This document shows, one piece after another, positions 48,835-62,740 of a DNA stretch of 64,000 nucleotides. The notes below the pieces were generated by a model, which saw only the letters and a program-made list of their open reading frames with translations, made no database searches and was not told the origin of the DNA. The stretch is from Oasisia sp. SBJ-2009. Taxonomy: Eukaryota > Annelida > Polychaeta > Sabellida > Siboglinidae. Each line of letters begins with the position of its first letter. The stretch's first letter is position 1. The DNA lies in the NCBI GenBank assembly GCA_964017155.1, contig OZ024865.1, positions 22,488,611 through 22,552,610 on the forward strand. Direction: 5' to 3'. The position numbers and the translations under genes are program-made.

Positions 48835-50460
48835 ATTTAAAAAGCATGCATCAAAATGTATGCCTACAATTCAGTGGAACTGTCTGACTGATGGTGGATT
48901 CTTTCAACGCATTTAATACGTAAACATCAGAAACGTTCATATATCGTTTTATTTTCAGAAAACAATCCAACCTCTAATGTTGTCCCAATTTGGTAAGGGA
49001 TAAAAACCTATTGGGACGTTCTGCAAAGTAGCCACTCGTCTGGGGCGACGCAACTCCGCGTGCCTTGTTTCACTATGTCCTGTTTGGCGCCAGTCGAGGC
49101 GCAGGTGTGTGTGTGAGTACTACCTCGCCCATCCCACGGAGCACAATGCCCCGCGGACTGGCATAGATGGAGTGAACATGTGTGGTCGGTGTTCGGACAG
49201 GTTAAAGGCCTATGTCCCAAACAACACTTGTGTCGTATTTTTTGTAATAATCGATATTAAATGTGGTGTTTTATGACATTGAAGTGCTGATTGAAAAATC
49301 AGTAATGATTAGGCGCTTCGTTGTTTGGCTATGGTAGAACTGGAAGACGATATGCCGAAGTGGCTATATAGTGGTAATATTCATCACCATGTCGGCCACT
49401 TGGGTCGTACGTTAGTGGCTTCAAACAGTCGATTCCAAATACCTCTCTGATAATGTTATCACTATTTTACTTCTTTTTCTTTATTCTTTTCTTATGTTAT
49501 TTTTTCTGTATTTGTTTCTTCCTTATGTGTTCCGTCTTTGTTAAAACTATTTCTTCTTGTTCTCGTGTCTTCTAGGCTTGTTTTAATATGATTTAACAAG
49601 ATTCTTTGAGAAAACTGCCACCCCGAGAATAAACTGTAGGTGGCAAGTGGACACGGAGAATAGCTCAGATGAGCTAATGTTATCAAATTCACAAGTAAAC
49701 CGACGTTAAATAAAGCTTCTTGTATCTTGTATCTTGGAAGCCTTTGGTTTATAGAGTCATCACTGCTTTCGCTCCTAGCTCGTGTCGTTGCTTGGTCCGT
49801 GACGGCAGCTGACTCTTCGTGGCGCGCAGAGATTGTTCACTAATTGGCAAGGCGACACACGACTAAGTTCATCTCCATCTCGATGAGTCCATGTCATCGA
49901 TGTTCTGCCACTTTCCGTTTTGTCTTTTCTACTCTAGAGTGTGAATGGTTGGCAGCAGAACCGCGCAGTGGTTAATCAGACCTAGCTATTGTTTCTCGTT
50001 TTCCCATCACCCTGTCTTTTCCACCAGTGTCATTTCTTTTCCACAAACTCATTTGATTTCCGGTCTGTGGTCATTTATACACCCCAGTGTTTAAATAAAC
50101 TGTGTTGAATCGACACGTCGATTTAATCTCCTGTAACCACGGCAACAAGGCGAGCGAGCTCCTTGATAAATCCGTGCATTTAATGACGTTTTTACAGGGG
50201 CGATCTGAGAAAGGAAGTTAAATGATTCACTGTCGATTTTTTTGGTAAATATAAATACATTTAAAAATTATGCTTTTAGTATGAATGTACAAAACATTTG
50301 TTACCCAGAACACCCGCATGTGATTACAAAGAAAGTGATGTCAATACCTAGCGAGGTTGATGTGTGTGCGGAGTGAGTGAGTGAGCGAGCGTGCGTGCAT
50401 GTGTGTGGACGGGTGGTGTGACAGAAAGAGGAGGTTGAGAGGAACGAGGACAGGGAAGAA

Positions 50461-50462
<2 letters not shown>

Positions 50463-50534
<72 letters not shown>
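50463..50534. repeat. (GA)n microsatellite
   Basis: Uninterrupted GA dinucleotides, about 36 copies. Confidence 0.97.
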
Positions 50535-50542
<8 letters not shown>

Positions 50543-51128
50543 AACGGACAGAGCGAAACTGCAAAACTGAGTGAGCAGAAAGATATGTTGACGCCGACAT
50601 ATAACTAACACATGTTATATATGTCACATCCAGTAGCCCTTCATCAGCAGTCAGACTTGCCACACGATACGGATTACTCGTATCCGATATGGATTTTGGC
50701 GTTCTTTTACGTGATACGGCCGTACTCCATTTTGATACGGATTTTAACTAATTTTATGGATACATTATTTTAACCACAGTATGTCCTTGTATACGTCACA
50801 AAACTACAGCACAATGGAATAATCGTTTACTGTTAGTGACTAAGTAAATCGATTCGAAACGAACATACTAAACCACCGATTAGTTTATTGTAGCATTGGG
50901 GCGCTGGTAAATGTGTTGTTCTAAAAACTGCGGCAGGTGGTTCAACGGGTGTAAACAGGGCGCGTGGCAGGCGCGTGACGATTATGAAAAGCAGTAGTAC
51001 AGGAAATGGAACTCGACGCCGCGAAATCGCCTGTCTTCTTCTTCTTCTTCCGAATACCGCCTAGCCTCAAAATGCAGAGGGTACAGGCGGGGGCGAACAG
51101 GAAAAATCAGAAATATATATATAATTTT

Positions 51129-51307
51129 TTTTGGATCATTTCAAATTTATTTATTTGTGTAGCGGTGTAAGGGTCCCAGACAGTACAGGTGTTTTCCAGG
51201 ATACGTCTAACAAAGGTGGAGTAAGCAAGAGTTTTTATTTGGATTGACGAGACTGAGATTTCTGCGGAGGAAGCCTAATGATCTATTTGCTTTTAAAGAG
51301 ATGCTAT
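51129..51307 (-). pseudogene. LINE reverse-transcriptase fragment
   Basis: On the minus strand, ISLKANRSLGFLRRNL and then, after a one-base frame change at about 51235, AYSTFVRRILENTCTVWDPY. These are the conserved residues at the end of non-LTR retrotransposon reverse transcriptases (pattern KAN..LGFLRRNL ... AY...VR..LE....VWDPY). Only about 60 codons remain and the sides are unrelated, so this is a dead fragment. Confidence 0.8.
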
Positions 51308-53107
51308 TTATAATTATATATATATTTCTGATTTCTAGATGTTGACGCTTGATATACGCGCGAACTGTTGAGATAATTTTTTATTATTTCATGACACTTT
51401 GTGTTTTGCGGTACGCAGGTTAAACGTCCTGAAGTGAACTAAAACGTCAGTAATTTTCTAGTTAACTGTGTTAACGGTTTTACCACGTTTTTTCGATGTG
51501 TATGTGTTTGGAATGTCATTCTGCATCACACCCGCCAAAACGAAGTCGAATATAATTTTTTTAAATTGTGTTTTATATCAATTTAATGTCGTCGAGTCGA
51601 CGTAAATATAAGCCGATGTCACTGGGCGTGAGCAATACATAGGCTGCGCTCCCCAGACGTATCACGACCACAAAGCCAAATGTCTTGCGATTTGCGAATA
51701 TAGCATGTTATGGTACCGCACTCGTTTGAGATACACAATCTACCTAGGAGCTTCACTTTACCGTCGGATTCAATTCCGCCTCACAGCAGGACACGTTCCC
51801 TGCCCCCGACTGTCGTCATCGTCACATATAGATTGCGTATGTCAGTTTCCCAAATAGTTTCTCTTCCTCCTGTGAATGGGCTACAGACAGCTAAAGTGAT
51901 TCAGTCGCACATCACTACCGCTGTACAAAATGTGAATTACGTGTAAACAACGGTTTTAGAGCGCTAAAGTGAGTAGATTTTATTGTTTCCTACACTGCTG
52001 CATTAGCTCCGGTGATATATGTCAACTATCGCTGGTTGTCTGCATAGCGACAAAGTGGTGTAATATTAATGGTGCAAAGTCTGGAAGTTGTTTTCCGTAA
52101 AAAGGACCGGTTTATACACGTGTGAACATAATTTATCTCAAGCAAGCATTTATTTTTGCATGACATAATTCCCGTATCGTTCATACTGTTAAACACCGCG
52201 AAATCACATTTAATAAACACGAAATATTGTTCGCGATTTGTGTTGTAAGATAAACATTCTAAATAAACGCTTTTGTGAGCACTGCTGAGGCAGGTGAATT
52301 CTCCACGATTTCGTGTCAACTTATTCATCGAACATCCGTCAATTACTACCACTGATATAAACAACGTCATTGTGATTGTGGGTGACGCCATAGACAAGGT
52401 CTCAATTAAAGAGGTAACGTCATCCAAGTGAAATCCATCAAAGTGAAACTCGTTGTGGACAGTAATGTTTGCCATTCAAAACTGCCATGTTTTTTCTGTA
52501 TATGCTGCGAAACACGCACTTGTTCACATTAAAAATCTCTAAAAATCTCCACATTCAAAATGCAGGTCACAAATTTATTCTGTTATGCTATGTATGTTTG
52601 CACATTACTTGGCGAGGCTAACCTATGACAATTCAACGGGCGCAATCATTTACGTCAAACATCCGGGTTAAAATATATAAAGGCCAACATACAACTTTAC
52701 ATTTGTTTATATGTTTGACTCATACTTAGATGTCAATATTTAACTTTTCTTTACCAAATGTACCGCCCATGCAACGCCTGGCATGGCTGATATTAGATAA
52801 TTATTAATTGTACAAATATAATCGTGATTACTTTTTAGAGTACAAACAATATTTCGTGTACACTGTTGAGTTTATAGTCACTGTTGTTATGTTGAGACAA
52901 TTGGTAAACTAAAGCGCAAAAAATGTAAGAGCAACTATACGTGAAACGCAACTAGCTAACATACCTTTACGACGTCGTAAGTACGCTTCATGAAACTAGC
53001 CTTAGGAATATTTCTATTGGTGTCAGTGGATATCACTATTAATGTCAAGCGCTGTCCGTGTCATATGGGTGTCACTGTCAATATCAACGGGTGTCAAAGT
53101 CAATACC

Positions 53108-53122
53108 GGGGGGGGGGGGGGG
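53108..53122. repeat. Poly-G tract of 15
   Basis: A run of about 15 G. Exact length is often unreliable in assemblies. Confidence 0.9.
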
Positions 53123-53688
53123 TACTATCAACGCTGTGCGTTTCGTAACTACGTATAGCCGAACCCTTAGAGCATTTCCGACGCAGTTTACAGTAACCTA
53201 TAGGAGCGGCTTGCACCAAACACATCTGGTAGGCAGTTGAATGCCGACTGCTGTAGCCTTGTAGGCTTGTTGAGAGTACTTACTGCCGGCGTGACGGCGG
53301 CACCTCGCTGTTCCATGCCGCGGAGAGACGCCTTTAGTTCATCTAAATGCTATCAGCCGAACTCCGACCTGTTCTCGTTGGCTCCATGTCAAACAACGTC
53401 GATGCCAGCCGACGCGATGTCCGCCTTCACTGTCAACTATAGCCAGGGTGACGAAGGGTCTTGTGTCCGCCCACTCTGCTTGGTACGCGGCCGTATCACG
53501 TCAACACAACCGTGAGCATTTGCGCCGAGCACGGGTTAGCGTACACGCGCGGGTCGATGTGAACGCTGGTGAGGCCGGGGTCGCCTGCGGCCACGGGGGA
53601 TGGCACTGTGCACACTGCGCAGGGGTGTCACTCCGGGCCACACACGGGAGTCGCCAAATCGTGTGTCACAATACGTTCAAAAGAACAT

Positions 53689-53749
53689 GCGTGCGTGCGT
53701 GCGTGCGTGCGTTCGTCCGTGTGTGCGTGCGTGCGTGCGTGCGTGTGTG

Positions 53750-53781
<32 letters not shown>

Positions 53782-53790
53782 GGCGTGTGC
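53689..53790. repeat. (GCGT)n microsatellite
   Basis: Imperfect GTGC/GCGT units. The surrounding 250 bp contain several GGTGTCACTC words. Confidence 0.9.
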
Positions 53791-55329
53791 CGTAGGTTGA
53801 CGACGTTTCGGGTATATGAACTGTCACTCCGTATGTTACTCAGGGGTGTCACTCCCCCTGCTACTCATAAGTGCCATAACACTCTGTACAAATGCAAATC
53901 AATCCACTATTACCTATATTCGGGGCTGTCACTCGACTCTACCATTAGTGCACAGCTTGTAAATATACGGCCATTCCAAATACCAGACCATAATAATTAT
54001 ACAACGTACACGAGACGACCCGCTCGATAATATGTCACCATGTAGATAAGAGTCGATTTATATGGCATCTGCCCGTACTTTGCAGCAACTGACATGTTTA
54101 TTTTATAAATTTGGTGGTCGCGGCGCAGAAATGCGTTGCACTTGAACTTCGTGTGCTGCAGTAAAGGTTCTCATTTGCATGTCAAGTAGGCTTGTTAATT
54201 AGTCCTCCAAAGTTTATAGAAGAGGAGTGGCCCCTCAGATATTTCGGAAAGAGTTTACACTTTGTTGTTTATTTGTTATGCCGGGGGCTGGAGAGGTTAG
54301 CCCCAGTATTTAGGGAAGGGTGTCTGTTTTTGTTAAAATGTGTTTGGGGTGGAGAGCGTGAACAAAGGTTGAACAGAGCCAAACAAATTCACATATACAC
54401 ACCCTCCAATCTCCTCGCTTTGTGTCGATCTCAAGAGCTGGCGACGAACATTGTTCCACAGGACCCCGCGCAAATGTTGAGTGACAGGCAAAGCAACAAC
54501 AAATGCATGAACGTCAGCCCTGATCAAGGCTCCGCTCAGGCCTCTCCTAATAATTATATTGATATATTTATTCTAATATTTTATTAACTTATTATTTTTA
54601 GCTCACAGTGTCGTATCCTTTACATTGCATGACCGTGAAATGTATTGTACAAATAATTTATTTATCTATTTAGTATATTTATTTTATTAATTTATTCATC
54701 GTTTAATGTACACTTAATGTACAATTAATTGTATTTATCTATTTGTCATATTTATTTTATTAACTTATTACTTTAACACGTTACGATTGCAGGATAGTGA
54801 AACATCGTTACGAAACCAGTGTTATGTCTCATTAGAATTGTACGTACGTGTGTATTGTATTACATATAACCGATACACATTCAACAAGCGTCTTTTACTG
54901 ATAAAGGAGTCAAACCATAGGAGCCACTACCTAAGAATTATGTCGTAATTTATTTCTTTTTTTGAATTTATGTGGTCAGCCACATCATGTGTTATATTAT
55001 TAGGCGAACATTCTCTTTATATACTATTGGTTATGTTACATTTTAAATACGTATAACACACGTTTATGTGGGGGAAATGATATAATATACAATCCATCTA
55101 CTACACCGAGAGCTGGGGAGATTTGACATGGCTGGTAAGAACCGGAGAACATAAGAACCGGATAACAGCCGTGGAAGATCCAGTCAGCGATCACTGAGAT
55201 CCCGTAATGACTGTATTTTACACAAGGCATGTACTGTTTTCGCCTATCCTATATATAAAATATACCAAACAATCATCCGAAGAGATGAGAATTTAATTTT
55301 CGGGGTGGGGCTATAGCTGATAGCTGGCA

Positions 55330-55330
55330 A

Positions 55331-55362
<32 letters not shown>
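55330..55362. repeat. (GTCTGC)5 hexanucleotide repeat
   Basis: Five tandem hexamers. Confidence 0.9.
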
Positions 55363-55950
55363 GAGACACACGGAAGCTAAGATTTCATATGTACGGATGC
55401 GTTATGTGGCAACATTAATTGAATAATACTGGCAGGTTCTCTTTCCGCGTTTTGCGCTGAAATGGCGCGATGCACAACAAAACCTGAGCCAGTAGTCGGG
55501 AATTTTGACAGGCATGATTGATAACGCTGGCGTTCCCTCCGGAGTACCACACACGAGACTCGAGTAGCCGGCCTCACAAGCGAAAGGAACCACGGGCGCT
55601 TAATCCCATTGTGTACTTCATCAAACCATCTCTGTGATATGTCAAGTCATGAAGATGTCAAGCGAACAAGATGCTATCGAAGCATGGCCTACTTAAATAT
55701 CACTAAGTCATCGGCCAGAATCAATGTGAGATGGAACGAAAGTGTTGTCCATGTTGACTAGCCATCCCTTGTGTCCGACAGTCAGACACATAGGAGACAA
55801 GGTTAAGTGACAGTCGCTGTTAACCTGACAGGATCTCCACAAGAGGTTTATTATCATGAACGATGTGAAAGTACAAATATTATTTAGCATCGGGCGACTC
55901 ACCATTATTATATGGCTTGAAACAGCGAAACTCTAATACGAAGGGTATTG

Positions 55951-55970
55951 CCTTATTAAAACAAAGCGTA

Positions 55971-56031
<61 letters not shown>

Positions 56032-56047
56032 CCTTATTAAAACAAAG

Positions 56048-56121
<74 letters not shown>
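55951..56121. repeat. Duplicated 17-mer with mirrored (GT)n and (AC)n tracts
   Basis: CCTTATTAAAACAAAGC at 55951-55967 is followed by (GT)n to about 56029. The same 17-mer at 56032-56048 is followed by (AC)n to about 56109 and (AT)n. The two tracts are reverse complements around a short spacer, so the region can form one long hairpin. Confidence 0.9.
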
Positions 56122-56122
<1 letters not shown>

Positions 56123-57122
56123 TCACGCGCGCACGTTCGTGAGTATTTGCATCCTGTGCGCATACGTGAAATTGTGATGTACAAGAATATGTACATACGC
56201 AACCCTGACTATGTTTTCATGTCTACGTAGATGCGTGTGGGCGTGTGTGATCCGTTACAAACACTGACACCGATCCATTTCGGGAGTTGCAGTTGGCGAA
56301 CTCCTGGCTAGTCTACGTTCTTTATACGCGTCTGGCTTGCAGAACGCGCCTGGCATGCTGTGCGACCTGAGGCTTTCAACGTTGCACAAAACTGTAGCTC
56401 TGAAGCTTAACTGTGGCGTAAATGCGAAAACAACACGTCTAGAACGAAACTGCAGCCAGTTTCCCTAATGTGCAACAATGTCAGTGTTTTGTGTAATTAT
56501 AGACACGTTTAATCGTAGAAATCATTAACATTTCGCAACATTCACTGTAATTATCTCACCTCCATGTTCCGCAGAATGCACGGAAGCGTATCTACTTTAA
56601 AATATGCCAAATATGCCTATGCCATGCCCGTAAGGGGAGGCGCCATAAGCATGCAAAGTATCAAAAATAGCAACGTTGCACATGGGTGAGTGGTGGTGTT
56701 GGTTATCACCACAACTTGGGGAATGATTACATTGGCACCGTCTAGTGAGTGCAACTTGTACTGGTTTATTACATGTAATGTTTGACGCGATTTTGTTCAT
56801 TAAACATTTACTCCAGGTTTCAGAAGTTGTATCAAAACACTAGATATTTGTGGGATATTGTACATCGACGAGACGAGCCCTGCGAAAGAAACATAACTTG
56901 CACCTTGAATTAATCTTTTTGGCTTTCGTAAAATTAACCAAATTATGTAACCTGATTTCTCCTCAAATGGAAACAGATTGTACAGTTACGGTCTAACTTA
57001 TGCAAGAGATCACAATCGACATCCCAGATTGAGCATGCCAAACAGACTTCACGTAACATGCATTAGGAATGCATGGACGAGCAGGAATGTTTCGGTGACT
57101 GACAGTAGTTCCCACTTGACCA

Positions 57123-58648
<1,526 letters not shown>

Positions 58649-58847
58649 CTTGTCCACACCTCCGGGACGTTTCGTTTTTCGGAGCTTCACATGGCATCGA
58701 TCAGAGTAATCAAATCTTCAAAGTTGTGGTCCGTATTTTATTACTTCAAATTTTCCATATATTTTTACTCCTCCAACGTTATTGATACCAATAGTTTTAT
58801 TTATGTTTTTGTTTAGTAACATGTTGCAAATATGTGTTTCGTAGCAG

Positions 58848-61800
58848 CGCAGTCTGTGGGTTGCAGACGGTACACTCTGTGGATGATAGCCTGAAGGCAA
58901 AGTTTGTGGACGACAGCCTGTCAGCCTGTCGAGGGCAGCAGGACAGTACAGCCTGCGGAGGGCTGCGAGACAGTACAGCCAGTGGAGGGCAGCGAGACAG
59001 TACAGCCTGTGGAGGGCAGCGTGACAGTACAGCCTGTGGAGGGCAGCCAGTCAGTACAGCCGGTGGAGGGCAGCGTGACAGTGCAGCCTGGGGAAGGCAT
59101 CATGACAGTACAGCCTGTGGAGGTCAGCATGACAGTACAGCCGGCGAAGGGCAGCGTGACAGTAGAGCCTGTGGAGGGCAGCCTGTCGGTACAGCCGGTG
59201 GAGGACAGCATGACAGTACAGCCGGTGGAAGGCAGCGTGACAGTACAGCCTGTAGACGGCAGCCAGTCAGTACAGCCGGTGGAGGAGAGCGTGAGAGTAC
59301 AGCCTGTGGAGGGCAGTCTGTCAGTACAGCTGGTGACGGGCAGCCTACCAGTACAGCGGTGGAGGGCAGCGTGACAGTACAGTCTGTGGATGGCAGCCTG
59401 TCAATACAGCCGGTGGATGGCAGCCTGTCAGAACAGCCTGTGGATGGCAGCCTGTCAGTAGAGCCGGTGGAGGGTAGTCTGTCAGTACAGCCGGTGGAAG
59501 GCAGCGAGACAATACAGCCTGTGGAGGGCAGCATGACAGTACAGCCAGTGGAGGGCAGCATCACATAATAGCCTGTGGAGGGCAGCGAGACAGCATAGCC
59601 CGAGGTGGGCAGCGTGAGAGTACATCCTGTGGAGGGCAGCGTGACAGTACAGTCCGTGGAGGGCAGCGAGACAGTACAGCCCGTGGAGGGCAGCGTGACA
59701 GTACAGCCCGTGGAGGGCAGCGTGACAGAACAGCCTATGGAGGGCAGCATGTCAGTACAGCCGGTGGAGGGCAGCGAGACAGTACAGCCTGTGGATGGCA
59801 GCCTGTCATAACAGCCTGTGGATGATGGCAGCCTGTCAGTACAGCCGGTGGAGGGCAGCCTGTCAGTACAGCCGGTGGAAGGCAGCGAGACACTACAGCC
59901 TGTGGAGGGCAGCATGACCGTACAGCCAGTGGAGGGCAGCATCACAGAATAGCCTGTGGAGGGAAGCGAGACAGTATAGCCCGTGGAGGGCAGCGAGACA
60001 GTACAGCACTTGGAGGGCAGCGTGACAGTACAGCCCGTGGAGGGCAGCATGACAGTACAGCCCGTGGAGGGCAGCATGATAGTACAGCCCGTGGAGGGCA
60101 GCATGATAGTACAGCCGGTGGAGGCCAGCGAGACAGTACAGCCTTTGGAGAGCTGCGAGACAGTACAGCCGGTGAAGGGCAGCGAGACAGTACAGCCTGT
60201 GGAGGGCAGCATGACATTACAGCCTGTGGTGGGCAGCGTAACAGTACAGCCCGTGGAGGGCAGCCAGTCAGTACAGCCGGTGGAGGGCAGCGTGACAGTG
60301 CAGCCTGGGGAAGGCATCATGAGAGTACAGCCGGTGGAGGTCAGCATGACAGTACAGCTGGTGGAGGGCAGCGTGAGAGTACAGCCTGTGGAGGGCAGCC
60401 TGTCAGTACAGCCGGTGGAGGGCAGCATGACAGTACAGCCTGTGGAAAGCAGCATGACAGTACAGCCTGTGGAGGGCAGTTTGTCAGTACAGCTGGTGGA
60501 GGGCAGCATGACAGTACAGCCTGTGGATGGCAGCCTGTCAGCACAGTCGGTGGATGGCAACCTGTCAGTACAGCCGGTGGAGGGCAGCCTGTCAGTACAG
60601 CCGGTGGAAAGCAGCGAGACACTACAGCCTGTGGAGGGCAGCATGACAGTACAGCCAGTGGAGGGCAGCATCACAGAATAGCCTGTGTAGGGCAGCGAGA
60701 CAATATAGCCCGTGTGGGCATCGTGACAGTACATCCTGTAGAGGGCAGCGTGACAGTACAGCCCGTGGAGGACAGCGAGACAGTACAGCCCGTGGAGGGC
60801 AGCGTGACAGTACAGCCCGTGGAGGACAGCGAGACAGTACAGCCCGTGGAGGGCAGCGTGACAGTACAGCCCGTGGAGGGCAGCGTGACAGTACAGCCTG
60901 TGGATGGCAGCCTGTCAGTACAGCCTGTGGAGGGAAGCATGACAGTACAGCCTGTGGAAGGCAGTCTGTCAATACAGCCGGTGGAGGGCAGCGAGACAGT
61001 TCAGCCGGTGGAGGGCAGCATGACAGTACAGCCTGTGGAGGGCTGCGAGACAGCACAGCCTGTGGAGGTCAGCATGACAGTACAGCCAGTGGAGGGCGTC
61101 CTGTCAGAACAGCCGGTGGAGGGCAGCGTGGCAGTACAACCTGTGGAAGGCATCATGGCAGTACAGCCTGTGGAGGGCAGCCTGTCAGTGCAACTGATGG
61201 AGGGCAGCCTGCCAGTACAGCGGTGGAGGACAGCGTGACAGTACAGCCTGTGGAGGGCAGCCTGTCAGTACAGCCGGTGAAGGGCAGCGTGACAGTGCAG
61301 CCTGTGGAGGGCACCATGACAGTACAGCCTGTGGAGGGCAGCCTGCCAGTACAGCGGTGGAGGGCAGCGTGACAGTACAGCCTGTGCAGGGCAGTTTGTC
61401 AGTACAGCTGGTGGAGGGCAGCGTGACAATAGAGGCTGTGGAGGGCAGCCTGTCAGTGCCGCTGGTGGAGGGCAGCGTGACAGTACAGCCAGTGGAGGGC
61501 AGCATGGCAGTACAGCCAGTGGGTGGCAGCCTGTCAGTACAGTCGGTTGATGGCAGCCTGTCAGTACAGCCGGTGGAGGGCAGCCTGTCAGTACAGCCGG
61601 TGGAAGGCAGCGAGACACTACAGCCTGTGGAGGGCAGCATGACAGTACAGCCAGTGGAGGGCAGCATCACAGAATAGCCTGTGGAGAGCATCGAGTCAGT
61701 ATAGCCCGTGGTGGGCAGCGAGACAGTACAGCCTGTGGAGGTCAGCATGACAGTACAGCCTGTGGATGGCAGCCTGTCAGTACAGCCTGTGGAGGTCAGC

Positions 61801-62740
61801 ATGACAGTACAGCCGGTGGAGGGCAGCGTGACAGTACAGCCTGTGGAGGTCAGCATGACAGTACAGCCGGTGGAGGGCAGCGTGACAGTACAGCCTGTGG
61901 AAGGCATCATGGCAGTACAGCCTGTGGAGGGCAGCCTGTCAGTACAACTGGTGGAGGGCAGCCTGCCAGTACAGCGGTGGAGGACAACAGCGTGACACTA
62001 CAGCCTGTGGAGGGCAGCCTGTCAGTACAGCTGGTGAAGGGTAGCGTGACAGTGCAGCCTGTGTAGGGCAGCATGACAGTACAGCCTGTGGATGGCAGCC
62101 TGCCAGTACAGCGGTGGAGAGCAGCGTGACAGTAAAGCCTGTGGAGGGGAGCGGTGGAGGACAGCGTGACACTACAGCCTGTGGAGGGCAGCCTGTCAGT
62201 ACAGCTGGTGGAGGGCAGCGTGACAGTACAGCCTGTGGAGGGCAGCATGACAGTACAGCCTGTGGATGGCAGCCTGTCAGTACAGCCGGTGGATGGCAGC
62301 CTGTCATAACAGCCTCTGGATGATGGCAGCCTGTCAGTACAGCCGGTGGAGGGCAGCCTGTCAGTACAGCCGGTGGAAGGCAGCGAGACACTACAGCCTG
62401 TGGAGGGCAGCATGACCGTACAGCCAGTGGAGGGCAGCATCACAGAATAGCCTGTGGAGGGAAGCGAGACAGTATAGCCCGTGGAGGGCAGCGAGACAGT
62501 ACAGCACTTGTAGGGCAGCGTGACAGTACAGCCTGTGGAGGGCAGCATGACAGTACAGCTTGTGGAGGGCAACCTGCCAGTACAGCTGGTGGAGGGCAGC
62601 GTGACAGTACAGCCTGTGGAGGGCAGCATGACAATACAGCATGTGGAGGGCAGCCTGCCAGTACAGCCTGTGGAGGGCAGCATGACAGTACAGCCTGTGG
62701 AGGGCAGCATGACAGGGCAGCATGACAGTACAGCCGTTGA
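58848..62740. repeat. 27-bp satellite array
   Basis: About 140 units of a 27-bp repeat, core GACAGTACAGCCTGTGGAGG followed by GCAGCGT. The first units (58848-58930) are strongly diverged. Read on the plus strand, each unit gives nine residues (VQPVEGSVT type), and the minus strand gives LPSTGCTVT. Stops recur inside a specific variant, ATCACAGAATAGCC, at about 59560, 59940, 60670, 61667 and 62440, which also marks a higher-order repeat. Open frames up to 536 codons are explained by the unit length and are not annotated as genes. Confidence 0.92.

Larger units (their letters stand above)
46903..57114. other. Mostly non-coding region between the two hAT copies
   Basis: Apart from the candidate exon at 47034-47282, I recognise no gene. 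It contains microsatellites, a telomere-like stretch, one LINE fragment, a GC-richer stretch at 53230-53650 and AT-rich DNA at 54580-54800 with an imperfect tandem pair. Frames such as 52026-52475 (minus), 53448-53795 and 54192-54587 (plus) lack recognisable motifs or splice support. Confidence 0.5.

Noticed and set aside
52026..52475. A 149-codon minus-strand frame as a gene
   Set aside because: No recognisable motif, AT-rich composition and no clear splice or regulatory context. It could be chance.
54192..54587. A 131-codon plus-strand frame as a gene
   Set aside because: No domain recognised. It runs out into AT-rich DNA, and there is no supporting context.
59124..60734. A 536-codon minus-strand frame (LPSTGCT repeats) resembling a secreted or mucin-like protein
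   Set aside because: It is the complement of the 27-bp array, and both strands are open. No signal peptide or flanking domain exists.
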